Positions 42,664 to 51,504 of a stretch of DNA of 64,000 nt are shown one piece after another. The stretch's first letter is position 1, and each line of letters starts with the position of its first letter. Below the pieces are notes generated by a model that saw nothing but the letters and a program-made list of their open reading frames with translations, was not told the DNA's origin and made no database searches. Source of the DNA: JADJPF01 sp964492845. GTDB taxonomy: Bacteria > Acidobacteriota > Blastocatellia > Chloracidobacteriales > JADJPF01. Where the stretch lies: contig CAZBMZ010000012.1 in assembly GCA_964492845.1 (NCBI GenBank), positions 100,142 to 164,141 on the forward strand, in the 5' to 3' direction. Made by a program: the position numbers and the translations under genes.

Positions 42664-42987
42664 TTTGGAGAAAAATTTAGGTCGCCAATTGGTGGCAATC
42701 TGTTAGTTAGATTGATAGTTTTTATAGTAGGGTCTCGGAAGGGGGTTTTTAGCTGGTAACCCTACTAATTAGGTATCTCCACCTAATCTTATCCAACTTG
42801 TTCGGTTTTATAGAATAAAGTTGCATCAGCTTTGACTTAAGTAATATACAAAGTCAACCAATTTTGCGGAAAAACACATATCAATATATATCAAATTTTC
42901 TAAATTAAATTAATACACTTTAATAGTGTACCCACCAAAAAGAGTGGAAAAAACCTGAAAAAAAGCTAGCAATTGCTAGCTTTTTTC
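42664..42987 (+). ncRNA. Candidate structured non-coding RNA ending in a terminator
   Basis: No ORF is visible, but at least five hairpins follow one another: CAATCT/AGATTG (42696-42714), TAGTAGGGT/ACCCTACTA with a 25-nt G-rich loop (42725-42767), ATTAGGT/ACCTAAT (42768-42787), TTGACTT/AAGTCAA (42832-42857) and TACACT/AGTGTA (42914-42930). They end in the intrinsic terminator at 42958-42987. A weak promoter (TTGATC, 18 nt, TAGATT at 42634-42663) precedes. I compared it by eye with 6S, tmRNA, SRP RNA, RNase P and common riboswitch motifs and saw no match. It could be a trans-acting RNA. Strand is inferred from the terminator T run. Confidence 0.4.
42958..42987. terminator. Strong rho-independent terminator
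   Basis: GCTAGC, loop AATT, GCTAGC, flanked by seven A on the left and six T on the right, giving a long perfect stem and a T run on the plus strand. The A run gives a T run on the minus strand too, so it may also end the transcript of the 30-codon ORF. Confidence 0.85.
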
Positions 42988-43103
42988 AATTTAAGACCAA
43001 AAACTTGCTGAATCTTTATAAGTACAAAATCAAAAAACAACCAACTAAAAATATAGTAGTTCAAGAAAAAAACATTTAATGCAATACCCTAAAGCATTTT
43101 ATC

Positions 43104-43196
43104 TTAAATTTTAGCTTTTACAGCAAACACTATTTCTACAATCAAAACAATTACCATTACTACTAAAGCAGCTAGAACTAAATAAAATACTGTCAT
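43104..43196 (-). CDS. Candidate 30-residue single-pass membrane peptide
   Basis: Hand translation from the ATG at 43194-43196 gives 30 residues starting MTVFYLVLAALVVMVIVLIV and ending EIVFAVKAKI, one continuous hydrophobic helix with a basic C-terminus. GAGAG lies 8 nt upstream of the ATG, a good ribosome-site spacing. A terminator 120 nt downstream would close the transcript. Tiny single-TM proteins of this shape include accessory subunits of oxidases and pumps and type I toxins. The neighbourhood gives no hint which, and chance cannot be excluded in AT-rich DNA, though the uninterrupted hydrophobic pattern is striking. Confidence 0.45.
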   Translation of the reverse strand: MTVFYLVLAALVVMVIVLIVEIVFAVKAKI

Positions 43197-43252
43197 AATT
43201 TATTCTCTCAAAAGTAGGATTTTCAATTGCAGGTAAAATTTAGCCCTTATGG

Positions 43253-43276
43253 TGACATTAACTAATTTTAATGTCA
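43253..43276. promoter_or_regulatory. 9-bp inverted repeat upstream of the 30-codon ORF
   Basis: TGACATTAA and TTAATGTCA flank CTAATT. On the minus strand the right arm reads as TTGACATTAA, which contains a consensus-like -35 box, but a matching -10 is not clear. It lies about 57 nt upstream of the small ORF and 214 nt upstream of egtD. Confidence 0.35.
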
Positions 43277-43489
43277 AGAAATCATACATTAAATTCCTTC
43301 TGATAAGCATTTGACACCTTTTTAGTTTACCAAATAACTATTTGATAGCTTGACCAAAAGCTATCTTCAACTTAAAATTTCAAGGTCTGTTATGTTTTAA
43401 GTTAAATTCTAAAACTCAGTAAGCCAAAAAGTTATTTATTTCTAATAGTTATCTGTTTTTTTGGCTATTAACCAAGAAAGGATAGGATA

Positions 43490-44449
43490 TTGACTTTAGC
43501 ACTATATGACTTTCACCCTAAAATAGAAAGCTTTTATGATGAAGTAATAAAAGGCTTAAGCAAAACCCCAAAACAAATCCCTAGCAAATTTTTTTATGAT
43601 TCCCAAGGCTCAGAGCTATTTAGCCAAATTTGTCAGCTAGAAGAATATTATCCAACTCGCACAGAATTATCCATTTTTCACCAATATAAATCAGAAATTA
43701 GTAAATTAGTTGGTAAAAATGCTTTAATAATTGAATATGGCAGTGGTGGCAGTCAAAAAGTCCGATTGTTGCTAGATATGCTAGATGAACCTGTAGGCTA
43801 TTTGCCAATTGATATTTCTAAGGATTACCTTTTTGATGATGCTGGTCAACTAGCTAAGGATTATCCCAAATTACAAATTATTGCTGTTTGTGCTGATTAC
43901 ACCAAAGCTCTAAAACTACCAGAATTAAATTTTAAGTTTGATAAAAAAGTAGTCTTTTTTCCTGGTTCTACTATTGGCAATTTAGATTATGAAGATGCTA
44001 AAAGCTTGCTTTCCAACACTGTAGCTAGGCTAAATAATAAAGATGGGATGTTAATTGGGGTAGATCTAAAGAAAAGCACAAAAATATTAAATGATGCTTA
44101 TAATGATCATCAGGGTGTAACAGCAGCTTTTAATCTTAATCTCTTAACAAGAATCAACCATGACTTAAAAGCTAATTTTGATCTTTCAGCCTTTGAACAT
44201 TATGCTTTTTACAATGAGGACAAAGGAAGAATAGAAATGCACCTTATCAGCCGTAAAGATCAAAAAATTAAAATTTATGATCAAGAAATTAAAATTCAGA
44301 AAAATGAAATGATCCACACAGAAAATTCTTATAAATATGAGATAAAACAATTTCAACAACTTGCAACGAGTGCTGGATTTTCTGCTTCCAAAGTATGGGT
44401 AGACCCAGATAACTTATTTAGTGTACATTATTTAACTATCAAAAAATAA
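43490..44449 (+). CDS. egtD: L-histidine N-alpha-methyltransferase EgtD
   Basis: 319 residues, normal length. Trimethylates histidine to hercynine with S-adenosylmethionine, the first step of ergothioneine synthesis. Family landmarks: SKFFYDSQGSELFSQICQLE and EEYYPTRTE near the N-terminus, SAM loop IEYGSGGSQKVRLLL, the LPIDIS motif and FFPGSTIGNLDYEDA. The start is a TTG preceded by AGGATAGGATA. EgtB, the iron enzyme for the sulfur step, is not in the window: the next gene has the FGE-sulfatase fold but a signal peptide and no DinB domain. Confidence 0.92.
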   Translation: MTLALYDFHPKIESFYDEVIKGLSKTPKQIPSKFFYDSQGSELFSQICQLEEYYPTRTELSIFHQYKSEISKLVGKNALIIEYGSGGSQKVRLLLDMLDEPVGYLPIDISKDYLFDDAGQLAKDYPKLQIIAVCADYTKALKLPELNFKFDKKVVFFPGSTIGNLDYEDAKSLLSNTVARLNNKDGMLIGVDLKKSTKILNDAYNDHQGVTAAFNLNLLTRINHDLKANFDLSAFEHYAFYNEDKGRIEMHLISRKDQKIKIYDQEIKIQKNEMIHTENSYKYEIKQFQQLATSAGFSASKVWVDPDNLFSVHYLTIKK

Positions 44450-44499
44450 TCTAATAAATAACAAGTACTGTTCTAAACTGTTTTAAGGAGTTATTAGTT

Positions 44500-45768
44500 A
44501 TGCAACGCAAATTTATCTGCCCTAACTATGTTTGCAAACTTTTTTTACTTAACATCACCATTATACTAGTAACTAATCTAGCGACATTTGCACAGGAAGC
44601 ACCAAGAATTTCTGCTTCTAAATCCTCTTCTACTACTACTATTCAGATTCGCAAACAAGTTGATGTAAAAAATAGGCCAGCTATTGCTACAGGAGCAGCT
44701 ATTAAAGCACCACCAATACCCAAGGAAGACCCCCCACTAAAAGTAGAAATGCCAGAAATGGTTCAAATAGCTGGAGGGTCTTTTATGATGGGGGTTGCTA
44801 ACAGTAAAAGCGATGATGGCCCAGAACATTTAACAATAGTAAATAGCTTTGAGATAAGCAAATATCCAATTACTAATAAAGAGTTTCGTCAATTTGCTAC
44901 AGTAGCTAAATATAAAACTGAAGCTGAAACTCATCCAACAGATTTTGAGCGAAAAAACAAAATTTCTTGGCAAGCATTTGCTACTAAAGATCGTGATAAT
45001 CATCCAGTAGTTTGGATTAGCTATAATGATGTACAAGCTTATTGTGCTTGGCTTAACAAAGTAGTAAAAAATCCTCCTGTTAAACAATCAATAGAAAGCG
45101 AAGATGAAGATGGCGAAACATCTCAAACAATAATGGAGGTTACACATCCTTATCGTATTCCTACAGAAGCAGAATGGGAATATGCTGCACGAGGAAACTT
45201 AAAAGGCCAACCCTATCCCTGGGGTGCAGAAGCAGATAAACAAAAAATAAATTACAATTTTGATTCTCGTCCAAATACAATCCAAGCAGCAAAACAATAT
45301 ATCAAAGCTGTAGGCTATCAACCACCTAACTCATTTGGAGTTCAAGATTTAGTTGGTAACGTTGCTCAGTGGTGTTATGACTGGTATGACGAAAGTTTTT
45401 ATGAGTATAGCCCTGAACCACCACTTAAAGCTTATGGGCCACTTGAAGGAAAAGAACGTGTAGTTCGTGGTGGTAGTTGGATTGATGAATTAGGAGGTTG
45501 TCGGGTAAGTTCTCGTCAATCTGCCGCAGAAACCACTAGAACGGCTCAAGTAAGTTTTAGAATTTTACGAGTAATTCCAACACCAAATAAAACAGCTAAA
45601 AGCACATTTACAAACCCTTATGAGGTAGCTAAAAGCAAGGCTACAAACCCTTTAAAACTGTCTTGTCAAACTAGTCTTTTTTCTGTGCCTTATTTCGCTA
45701 CAAGTAATCGAGAAAAAGCTGTTTTAACCCGTAAGGAGTCTTTCTTAAGCTCTGAAACTGTTTATTAA
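44500..45768 (+). CDS. Secreted FGE-sulfatase (SUMF1-like) domain protein
   Basis: 422 residues. A signal peptide (about 1-32, ending TFAQ) and a low-complexity linker precede an FGE-sulfatase domain (about 85-365): MVQIAGGSFMMGVANSKSDD, YPITNKEFRQFATV, VVWISYNDVQAYCAWLNK, IPTEAEWEYAARGN, VGNVAQWCYDWYDESF and VVRGGSWIDELGGCRVSSR. Such domains occur in formylglycine-generating enzymes, EgtB and many proteins of unknown activity. A Lys/Thr-rich tail follows. It lies 50 nt after egtD with its own AAGGAG. Being secreted and lacking DinB, it is unlikely to be EgtB. A hairpin terminator follows. Confidence 0.85.
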   Translation: MQRKFICPNYVCKLFLLNITIILVTNLATFAQEAPRISASKSSSTTTIQIRKQVDVKNRPAIATGAAIKAPPIPKEDPPLKVEMPEMVQIAGGSFMMGVANSKSDDGPEHLTIVNSFEISKYPITNKEFRQFATVAKYKTEAETHPTDFERKNKISWQAFATKDRDNHPVVWISYNDVQAYCAWLNKVVKNPPVKQSIESEDEDGETSQTIMEVTHPYRIPTEAEWEYAARGNLKGQPYPWGAEADKQKINYNFDSRPNTIQAAKQYIKAVGYQPPNSFGVQDLVGNVAQWCYDWYDESFYEYSPEPPLKAYGPLEGKERVVRGGSWIDELGGCRVSSRQSAAETTRTAQVSFRILRVIPTPNKTAKSTFTNPYEVAKSKATNPLKLSCQTSLFSVPYFATSNREKAVLTRKESFLSSETVY

Positions 45769-45774
45769 TAGTTT

Positions 45775-45809
45775 AGGAATAAAACATTTTAATAAAATGT
45801 TTTATTCCT
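45775..45809. terminator. 16-bp hairpin between convergent genes
   Basis: AGGAATAAAACATTTT pairs perfectly with AAAATGTTTTATTCCT around AAT. It lies 7 nt after the FGE-sulfatase stop, and its right arm overlaps the stop codon of the MOSC gene. Terminator for one or both convergent genes; T-rich segments occur within the stem. Confidence 0.75.
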
Positions 45810-46242
45810 CCCAACTTACTTCATCACCTAAAAAAATTTCTCCATCATCTAAAACCTCAGCAAATGCTCCGCCGCCCCAATCTGCTTTCATCGCTTCACG
45901 AAGCCCCAAAAAAGCTTCATCCATTCGCTCACAAGGCCGAGTTTCGCCTAAAACACGAAGCCGACAACTACCGACTTTTAATATTTTATTCCTTGTTTTT
46001 ACTAAACTTATTCCACTGACCAGCAAATTAGCTCTACGTTTAGAAGCATCTAAATTTGCTCCCAAGTTTTGCATTAAATTTTGCCAAATTTCCTGTTCAA
46101 TTATAGTAACTTGACGTTTTCCACCTTGGTTAGCATTTCCTACAAGCCCTTTACCAACAATTAATTGTGCAGCAATTACTTTATCCATCGGGCCAAGTTT
46201 TGCGCGCTTAATCCAAATTGTTTCTAGTCGTCCAACACTCAT
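45802..46242 (-). CDS. MOSC-domain protein
   Basis: 146 residues, a single MOSC domain as found at the C-terminus of molybdenum cofactor sulfurases and in stand-alone YiiM-like proteins. Visible features: VGRLETIWIKRAKLGPMD at the start, GLVGNANQGGKRQVTIIEQE, a SKRRANLLVSG stretch (the RxNLxxxG motif) and the conserved cysteine in ETRPCERMDEAF (about 105). It probably handles sulfur or molybdenum cofactor, but the substrate is unknown. It lies 19 nt downstream of the giant kinase gene, same strand, so it is probably in the same operon. Confidence 0.9.
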   Translation of the reverse strand: MSVGRLETIWIKRAKLGPMDKVIAAQLIVGKGLVGNANQGGKRQVTIIEQEIWQNLMQNLGANLDASKRRANLLVSGISLVKTRNKILKVGSCRLRVLGETRPCERMDEAFLGLREAMKADWGGGAFAEVLDDGEIFLGDEVSWEE

Positions 46243-46261
46243 ATTTTTAAGCCCAACCTAC

Positions 46262-49200
46262 TTAATTTGCAGCCAAAGCAGGAATTGATTTTTGTACACT
46301 AATTAATTTTGCCAGGTAGTCTTCTAGTAAACTAATTCTCATATCAAAAACAGATTGCTGTATCATTTGTATTAAGTCATATTCTTCCCGTATTGCCAGA
46401 AGGATAAATAAAGACCAAAGCATTCTTTGACGTTCAGGTTTTAAGTAATCTTTTCGCTCTTTTGCTCCTGCAACGCCTTTTTCCTCATCCACTATTGCTT
46501 GTTCAACATCTGTGTGCATTTCTTGTAAAAGTTGTAAATTAAGCTCAAACATTGCTAAAAATCTATTTTCATAATCAACCCCATCTTTATAGTAAATATT
46601 TCGGTATTGATAAAATTTTAAGCAAACTTGCTCAGATATATTTTTACTTACTCCTATGGCTTTGCTAATTTCTTCAGGTGTAGCTTGAGTAAAACGATCA
46701 AATTTATTCCAGCCAGTAAAAATAAATTTATTAACTAGGTTGTCATCAATTTCTGGGACTTGTCTAAGGATAAATTTAACTAATAATAAGTCTTTACGTT
46801 CTGCTAAATCCGTTTCACCAGCAACTAAGGCAAACGTCTTAGGTTGTAATTCGCAAAGTCTAAGATAAGTTACTGCAAGTTCCTGAGAGATTTCTGCATT
46901 AAAAGCATTTTCCCCACTACTTTGAGAATGCGCCTTTTGTCTTCTTAAAGATGAATATAGCTCTAATAAAGTAGCTCTTAATGTCTGATCCCCAAGTTTT
47001 TCTGCTGAATTAGCTAGTAGCGTTAATGCTGGTTCTACTAAATCCATCCAACTAACAGAAGTTTCACGGCCTGCTTTCCAATTTCGGTAAAGCTCACGAA
47101 TAAAATCTTTTACTGGTTTAACACACGCCATTGCAACAGCATCAAATTTGTCTTTAACTTCAATTTCTGCTTCATCCTCAGCGGCTTCTTGCTCTACTAC
47201 TTGATCTACTAGATTGTTCATAGCTTCCATTGTTGTACCAATTGCTAAGTCCTGAGCTTTAGCCGGTTCAACATCTAATGGATCATTATTAGCTTCAATA
47301 TTTTCTATTTTTTCTACTGCTCCTGTTCTTAGAGCAGGATCATCAGCAAAAGCTTCTTCATAAGTAGAAGTAACTTCCCTAATTTCAAAATTACTTTGCA
47401 TGTAATTAACTACCAGGTTTTGCTCTTCAGCAGCAGGATGTTTTATATAATTAATAGACAAAGTTACTGCCTGTAAACATGCTTTTAATTCATTAGGCAT
47501 TAATACCCGTCGGTTTTCATAACGTTCTAAATAAAACCGCCTCATCACATCTAAAACATAAAGCAGGACTTGATCCTGGGTTTCTCTCATTAAATCCGCG
47601 CAAATCTCTCCAGCCGTTTTGTAATAGTTAAACATTACGCTTCGTCTTTCTATGCGCTTTAAGTTTAACTCTAGCATTACAAAACCATCTTCTACATAAA
47701 GTTCTTTGTGTGCATCTTTATGTCCATCAATAATTAGCATTTTATGCTTGAAAAAGTAGAGCAAGATTTTGTAAAGCTCATGCTTAGAAAGACGTGTTAC
47801 CTTACGTAATTCTAGGATAGAAATATCTTCAGCCAAGGCATTCCAAACAGCCCTATATTTATTTGGCTCATCTGTTAATTGCTCAAAACTAGTATAAACA
47901 ATATTGACTGGACGTTGTCTAAAGCGAGACTCTAATTGTAGGTAATTGCTTCCTATTTGCGTAATTTCGCCTCGTTGAAGTAGTCCATTAGTAATCAATT
48001 TTGTAGTCACCAACTCTTTGTCTGTCATAGTTGGTCTTTGTGCAGGCTGAAAATAAATACTTTCTACATCTGCAACTTCAAGTAAAAAGCACCAATAAAA
48101 AGCGTTTTCGCCTGTTAATTGATAGCTTGCAACTAAAGCCTTCCAAACATTTCCTTGATAAAAATCTATTTGTCCCGCAATTGCATCTCGCGTAGTTACA
48201 AGTAGCCTTGTAGTAATTCCCATATCAGCAATGTAACAAACCATTTTGGGAATATTTTTACTAATGGCAAAACGTTGTAACATCCGGTCGCTAGAATAAA
48301 AAATAACTGATTGTTGACCATTTAATATTTTTTCTGCTTCTGTTACCAAAGGATGTTTACGAGCAAGTTTTTCTGTTATTTCACGACATAATTTTATAAC
48401 TGGCTCTGTTTTCATATGAGCAACTAACCGTAAAAGCTCTACTGTAGTTTCTGCATCTCCAAGTAAAGAAAAGGAAAATTTTAAGCGTTGTATTTCTTTC
48501 CAAATCCTAGTAGAAATTGCTTGAACTAAATAATTACCAATATAAATATTGTTAAATCGTTCAATAACCTGTTTTAACTCACTTGTTTTTTGGTAAAAAT
48601 CTACAACTATTTCTAAACCTTTATCTAACTCCATATCCATAAAAGCTAGAATAAGTTTTTGACATAAATCTACAGCTTGTTTTGACTTATCGTTTTCTAT
48701 TTGTCGGTATCGCGCTATTAGACGTTCACAAGCAAAATCAGTCCCAATAAAAGATAGCGTGGTAATAATTTGATAAATCAATTGGCGTTGTGTAGTTTTT
48801 TGCCAATAACTATCTAGCAAAGCAACTGCCTCATTTTTCATTGCTTCATCACGGCAATTTATTTTGCTTAATAAGGAAGTAATATTACGGGCGTAATACC
48901 AAGGCTGGCTGCGAGCATTTGTAGCAAGCTCATCTATTAACATTCGATAAATATCTTGACCATAACATTCTAGCATTCTAAGAATTGTGCGTCTGATGCG
49001 CCGATCGTCGGCTATTTGTAGGTGATTGAGCAAATATTGTGGATGCCAACAAACAAATACAGAAATAATTTCTCTTATTAAAAAGCGATCTTGTTCTGAG
49101 GCTACATAAGCTTCTATGTTTTGTGTATTAAGTAGTTGTCCTTTTTCCTGAAAAAGATTTGAATTATAAAAGTCTACTTGCCAATCATTAGATAACTCTA

Positions 49201-51271
49201 AAATAATTTGAAAAACCTGAACACTTTGATAAGGAAAACTATCATTAAGTAAAGCTACTCCTAGATCTGCTAGTTGTACTATATAATTTTCTGGCTTAAA
49301 AGCTTCTTTATTTTCATATTCATTATATCGATCAGATTCATTAGCAAGTAAAATCTCTTTTTTAATTCTTTTATCTTTAATTAAATCAATAAAATCTGAC
49401 AAAATACTTTTTACTTTTGTTTGACATTCCGTTACTTTTTCTGCTGTCTTTTCATCCTTAAAGTTATAGCGTTTTTCTGAAGATAAAACATTATAAGTAA
49501 GGTTTTTATAAACTCCTTCATTAAACTTATCTACTTGAACAACAACTTCTTTACGTTTTTCTGCAATAAATTTTTCTTGCTTTTCTTTGCGAATTAATCC
49601 TATAGGTCTAATGTCTTGCCATCGGAATTGTTGAAACATTTGAGCAGCTTTTTCTTGCTCATTAATTGGACATAAACTAATTAGTTTTTGCTCAAAAGCA
49701 GGGAAAAAACTATAAATTGTTTTAAAGTTTACAATTTGATAAAAGAATATATCAAAAATCTTATTTCTAGCATTTAGCAAGAGTTCTTGAAAAGGTATTT
49801 CCTTTATTTGTAGCACCCAACGCATTACTAAATTAGCAACATACTCTGGGCCTTGTGACAATTCTTTTACTAAAGAAGATGCAACAATCAAAGGGGCCCT
49901 GATGCCTGCTAAAAACATCTCAAAATCTGAAGTTAAAGCTAGCGATTTAACAGCCTCCATCAACCGAGCATCCACTACAGAAGTAATATTATGCTCCTCG
50001 CTATTTAATTGAATATCTTGGCTCTCTTGACCATCTCCAGTATTTAGATCTAAGGCAAATTCCTCTGTAATCTCATTAGAGGATATATTTTTAGCTGATT
50101 GTGGTGTTATTTGCGCTACTTGTGGAACTTCCATCGGCTTAGTGCTAGGTGTGCTAGGCGTGCTGGGGGTTGGCTTAAGTTCAGATTTACTAATCTTTGG
50201 GCTAGGTATAACCATTGGCCCACTTAAAGAAGGCGTAGGACTTATAGAATTAGCCTTTGGTATCTTGTTATCACCACTTGTATTAGGTGTTTGTAAGTAT
50301 TGAGATTGCTGGCTAGTATGTGCATTGCTAAGCTCTGCTGTTGGACGAGGTTTTTTGGCTATTGGTCTTTCAACTAAATTTCTAGTGGGTGCAAGTTCAG
50401 CCCTCTGAAACATGGTTTCTTGCTCAACGGTTTCTAACTCTCGCTTAAGTTCAAGTACGCTACGTTGTCGCCCACCAACGTCTAAACTTATTCCTCGATG
50501 TATTATTTCTGCTAGCATTGGAGTAACTGAAGGTCGTAACTCTATTAATTGAGTTACTTTACCCATCATTACAATAGGAACTGTACCTGTCAGCATTTCA
50601 TACATCATTAAACAAATAGTAAAAATATCTGATCTAGCATCTAGCGGAACACCATACATTTGTTCTGGAGACATATATTTTAACGTCCCCATACCCCAAT
50701 CTTCCGTTAGGGTTGCATTAACAGATTCTTTCATTACAGCAATACCAAAATCCAGGACTCTTGCCATACTATCGCCATCATCAAAGCGTTGAATCATAAT
50801 ATTTTCTGGCTTTAAGTCCCGATGAACTATCCCTTGACGATGTGCTTCATGAAGACCTGCACACATTTGTTTAGTTATATTTATAGCTTGTCGTTCTGAA
50901 AGTTGCCCTTCTGTTTTTAATAGCTTACGTAAACTATCCCCCTCTATATATTCCATTACAATATAAGGGTCTTGGGCTGACAAAACGCCAAAATCCGTCA
51001 CCATAACAACATTTGGATGGGTAACTCTAGCTAAGGCTTCTGCTTCTCGTTCAAATCTAACTAAATTGGCTGGATTAGCCGTTGCTTGGGCTTGGTGCAT
51101 TAATTTTAGGGCAAAAGTTTTACCAAGTTTTAAGTGTGTTACCTTAAAAACTTTCCCCATTCCGCCTTGACCTAACAAACGATCCACTCGGTATTTACCT
51201 TCAATTTCTGTTCCTACCATTGGATCAATGACTTCTATATCACTAGTCGTTTCGTCTATCTCGTCAAACAT
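46262..51271 (-). CDS. Giant Ser/Thr protein kinase with helical repeats and DUF4388-like region
   Basis: 1669 residues. The N-terminal kinase domain (about 29-285) is complete: LLGQGGMGKVFKVTHL, FALKLM, GIVHRDLKPENIMI, LDFGIAV and GTLKYMSPEQMYG. A Pro/Ser/Thr-rich linker with a TPSTPSTPS stretch (about 290-430) follows. The rest is mostly helical with HEAT-like repeats (about 430-1020, for example LLNHLQIADDRRIRRTILRM). A segment near 1030-1200 starting GQIDFYQGNVWKALVASY and including a winged-helix-like LRKVTRLSKHELYKILLYFF resembles DUF4388/PATAN regions of signalling proteins. No membrane helix is evident. AGGGG precedes the ATG. The function of the 1200-residue helical part is unknown. 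Confidence 0.88.
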   Translation of the reverse strand: MFDEIDETTSDIEVIDPMVGTEIEGKYRVDRLLGQGGMGKVFKVTHLKLGKTFALKLMHQAQATANPANLVRFEREAEALARVTHPNVVMVTDFGVLSAQDPYIVMEYIEGDSLRKLLKTEGQLSERQAINITKQMCAGLHEAHRQGIVHRDLKPENIMIQRFDDGDSMARVLDFGIAVMKESVNATLTEDWGMGTLKYMSPEQMYGVPLDARSDIFTICLMMYEMLTGTVPIVMMGKVTQLIELRPSVTPMLAEIIHRGISLDVGGRQRSVLELKRELETVEQETMFQRAELAPTRNLVERPIAKKPRPTAELSNAHTSQQSQYLQTPNTSGDNKIPKANSISPTPSLSGPMVIPSPKISKSELKPTPSTPSTPSTKPMEVPQVAQITPQSAKNISSNEITEEFALDLNTGDGQESQDIQLNSEEHNITSVVDARLMEAVKSLALTSDFEMFLAGIRAPLIVASSLVKELSQGPEYVANLVMRWVLQIKEIPFQELLLNARNKIFDIFFYQIVNFKTIYSFFPAFEQKLISLCPINEQEKAAQMFQQFRWQDIRPIGLIRKEKQEKFIAEKRKEVVVQVDKFNEGVYKNLTYNVLSSEKRYNFKDEKTAEKVTECQTKVKSILSDFIDLIKDKRIKKEILLANESDRYNEYENKEAFKPENYIVQLADLGVALLNDSFPYQSVQVFQIILELSNDWQVDFYNSNLFQEKGQLLNTQNIEAYVASEQDRFLIREIISVFVCWHPQYLLNHLQIADDRRIRRTILRMLECYGQDIYRMLIDELATNARSQPWYYARNITSLLSKINCRDEAMKNEAVALLDSYWQKTTQRQLIYQIITTLSFIGTDFACERLIARYRQIENDKSKQAVDLCQKLILAFMDMELDKGLEIVVDFYQKTSELKQVIERFNNIYIGNYLVQAISTRIWKEIQRLKFSFSLLGDAETTVELLRLVAHMKTEPVIKLCREITEKLARKHPLVTEAEKILNGQQSVIFYSSDRMLQRFAISKNIPKMVCYIADMGITTRLLVTTRDAIAGQIDFYQGNVWKALVASYQLTGENAFYWCFLLEVADVESIYFQPAQRPTMTDKELVTTKLITNGLLQRGEITQIGSNYLQLESRFRQRPVNIVYTSFEQLTDEPNKYRAVWNALAEDISILELRKVTRLSKHELYKILLYFFKHKMLIIDGHKDAHKELYVEDGFVMLELNLKRIERRSVMFNYYKTAGEICADLMRETQDQVLLYVLDVMRRFYLERYENRRVLMPNELKACLQAVTLSINYIKHPAAEEQNLVVNYMQSNFEIREVTSTYEEAFADDPALRTGAVEKIENIEANNDPLDVEPAKAQDLAIGTTMEAMNNLVDQVVEQEAAEDEAEIEVKDKFDAVAMACVKPVKDFIRELYRNWKAGRETSVSWMDLVEPALTLLANSAEKLGDQTLRATLLELYSSLRRQKAHSQSSGENAFNAEISQELAVTYLRLCELQPKTFALVAGETDLAERKDLLLVKFILRQVPEIDDNLVNKFIFTGWNKFDRFTQATPEEISKAIGVSKNISEQVCLKFYQYRNIYYKDGVDYENRFLAMFELNLQLLQEMHTDVEQAIVDEEKGVAGAKERKDYLKPERQRMLWSLFILLAIREEYDLIQMIQQSVFDMRISLLEDYLAKLISVQKSIPALAAN

Positions 51272-51504
51272 ACAAGCCCCTAAAATCTATTAACAAATAA
51301 AAAATAAGCCATAAGTATATACTCAAAACGAGTTATTTATAAACTACTTAGACCTATTAAGTTAATAGATTATTTAGCTTAATCTAAGTACCGCTACATC
51401 GATCTACTTATACTAAAGATCTGCGTACAGGTCTTGCTAAAGTTAACAAAAGCGGTTTAATCAAACATTGCAAGCATAAATTCTTTGTAACTTTACTTTA
51501 AACT

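Larger units (their letters stand above)
42284..43489. other. 1.2-kb gene-poor region with hairpins, palindromes and a tiny ORF
   Basis: The longest interval without a long ORF in the window. From left to right it holds two palindromes (42551-42579), a chain of hairpins (about 42690-42930) ending in a strong terminator (42958-42987), a 30-codon minus-strand ORF (43104-43196) and a 9-bp inverted repeat (43253-43276). All are listed separately. The rest is AT-rich DNA, presumably the promoters of egtD and of the membrane protein gene. Confidence 0.6.

Noticed and set aside
42664..42987. 6S RNA, tmRNA, SRP RNA or RNase P RNA
   Set aside because: None of the conserved sequence motifs of these RNAs is present; only the hairpin chain and terminator are seen.
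44500..45768. EgtB (ergothioneine synthase)
   Set aside because: It has the FGE-sulfatase fold but also a signal peptide, and lacks the N-terminal DinB-type domain.
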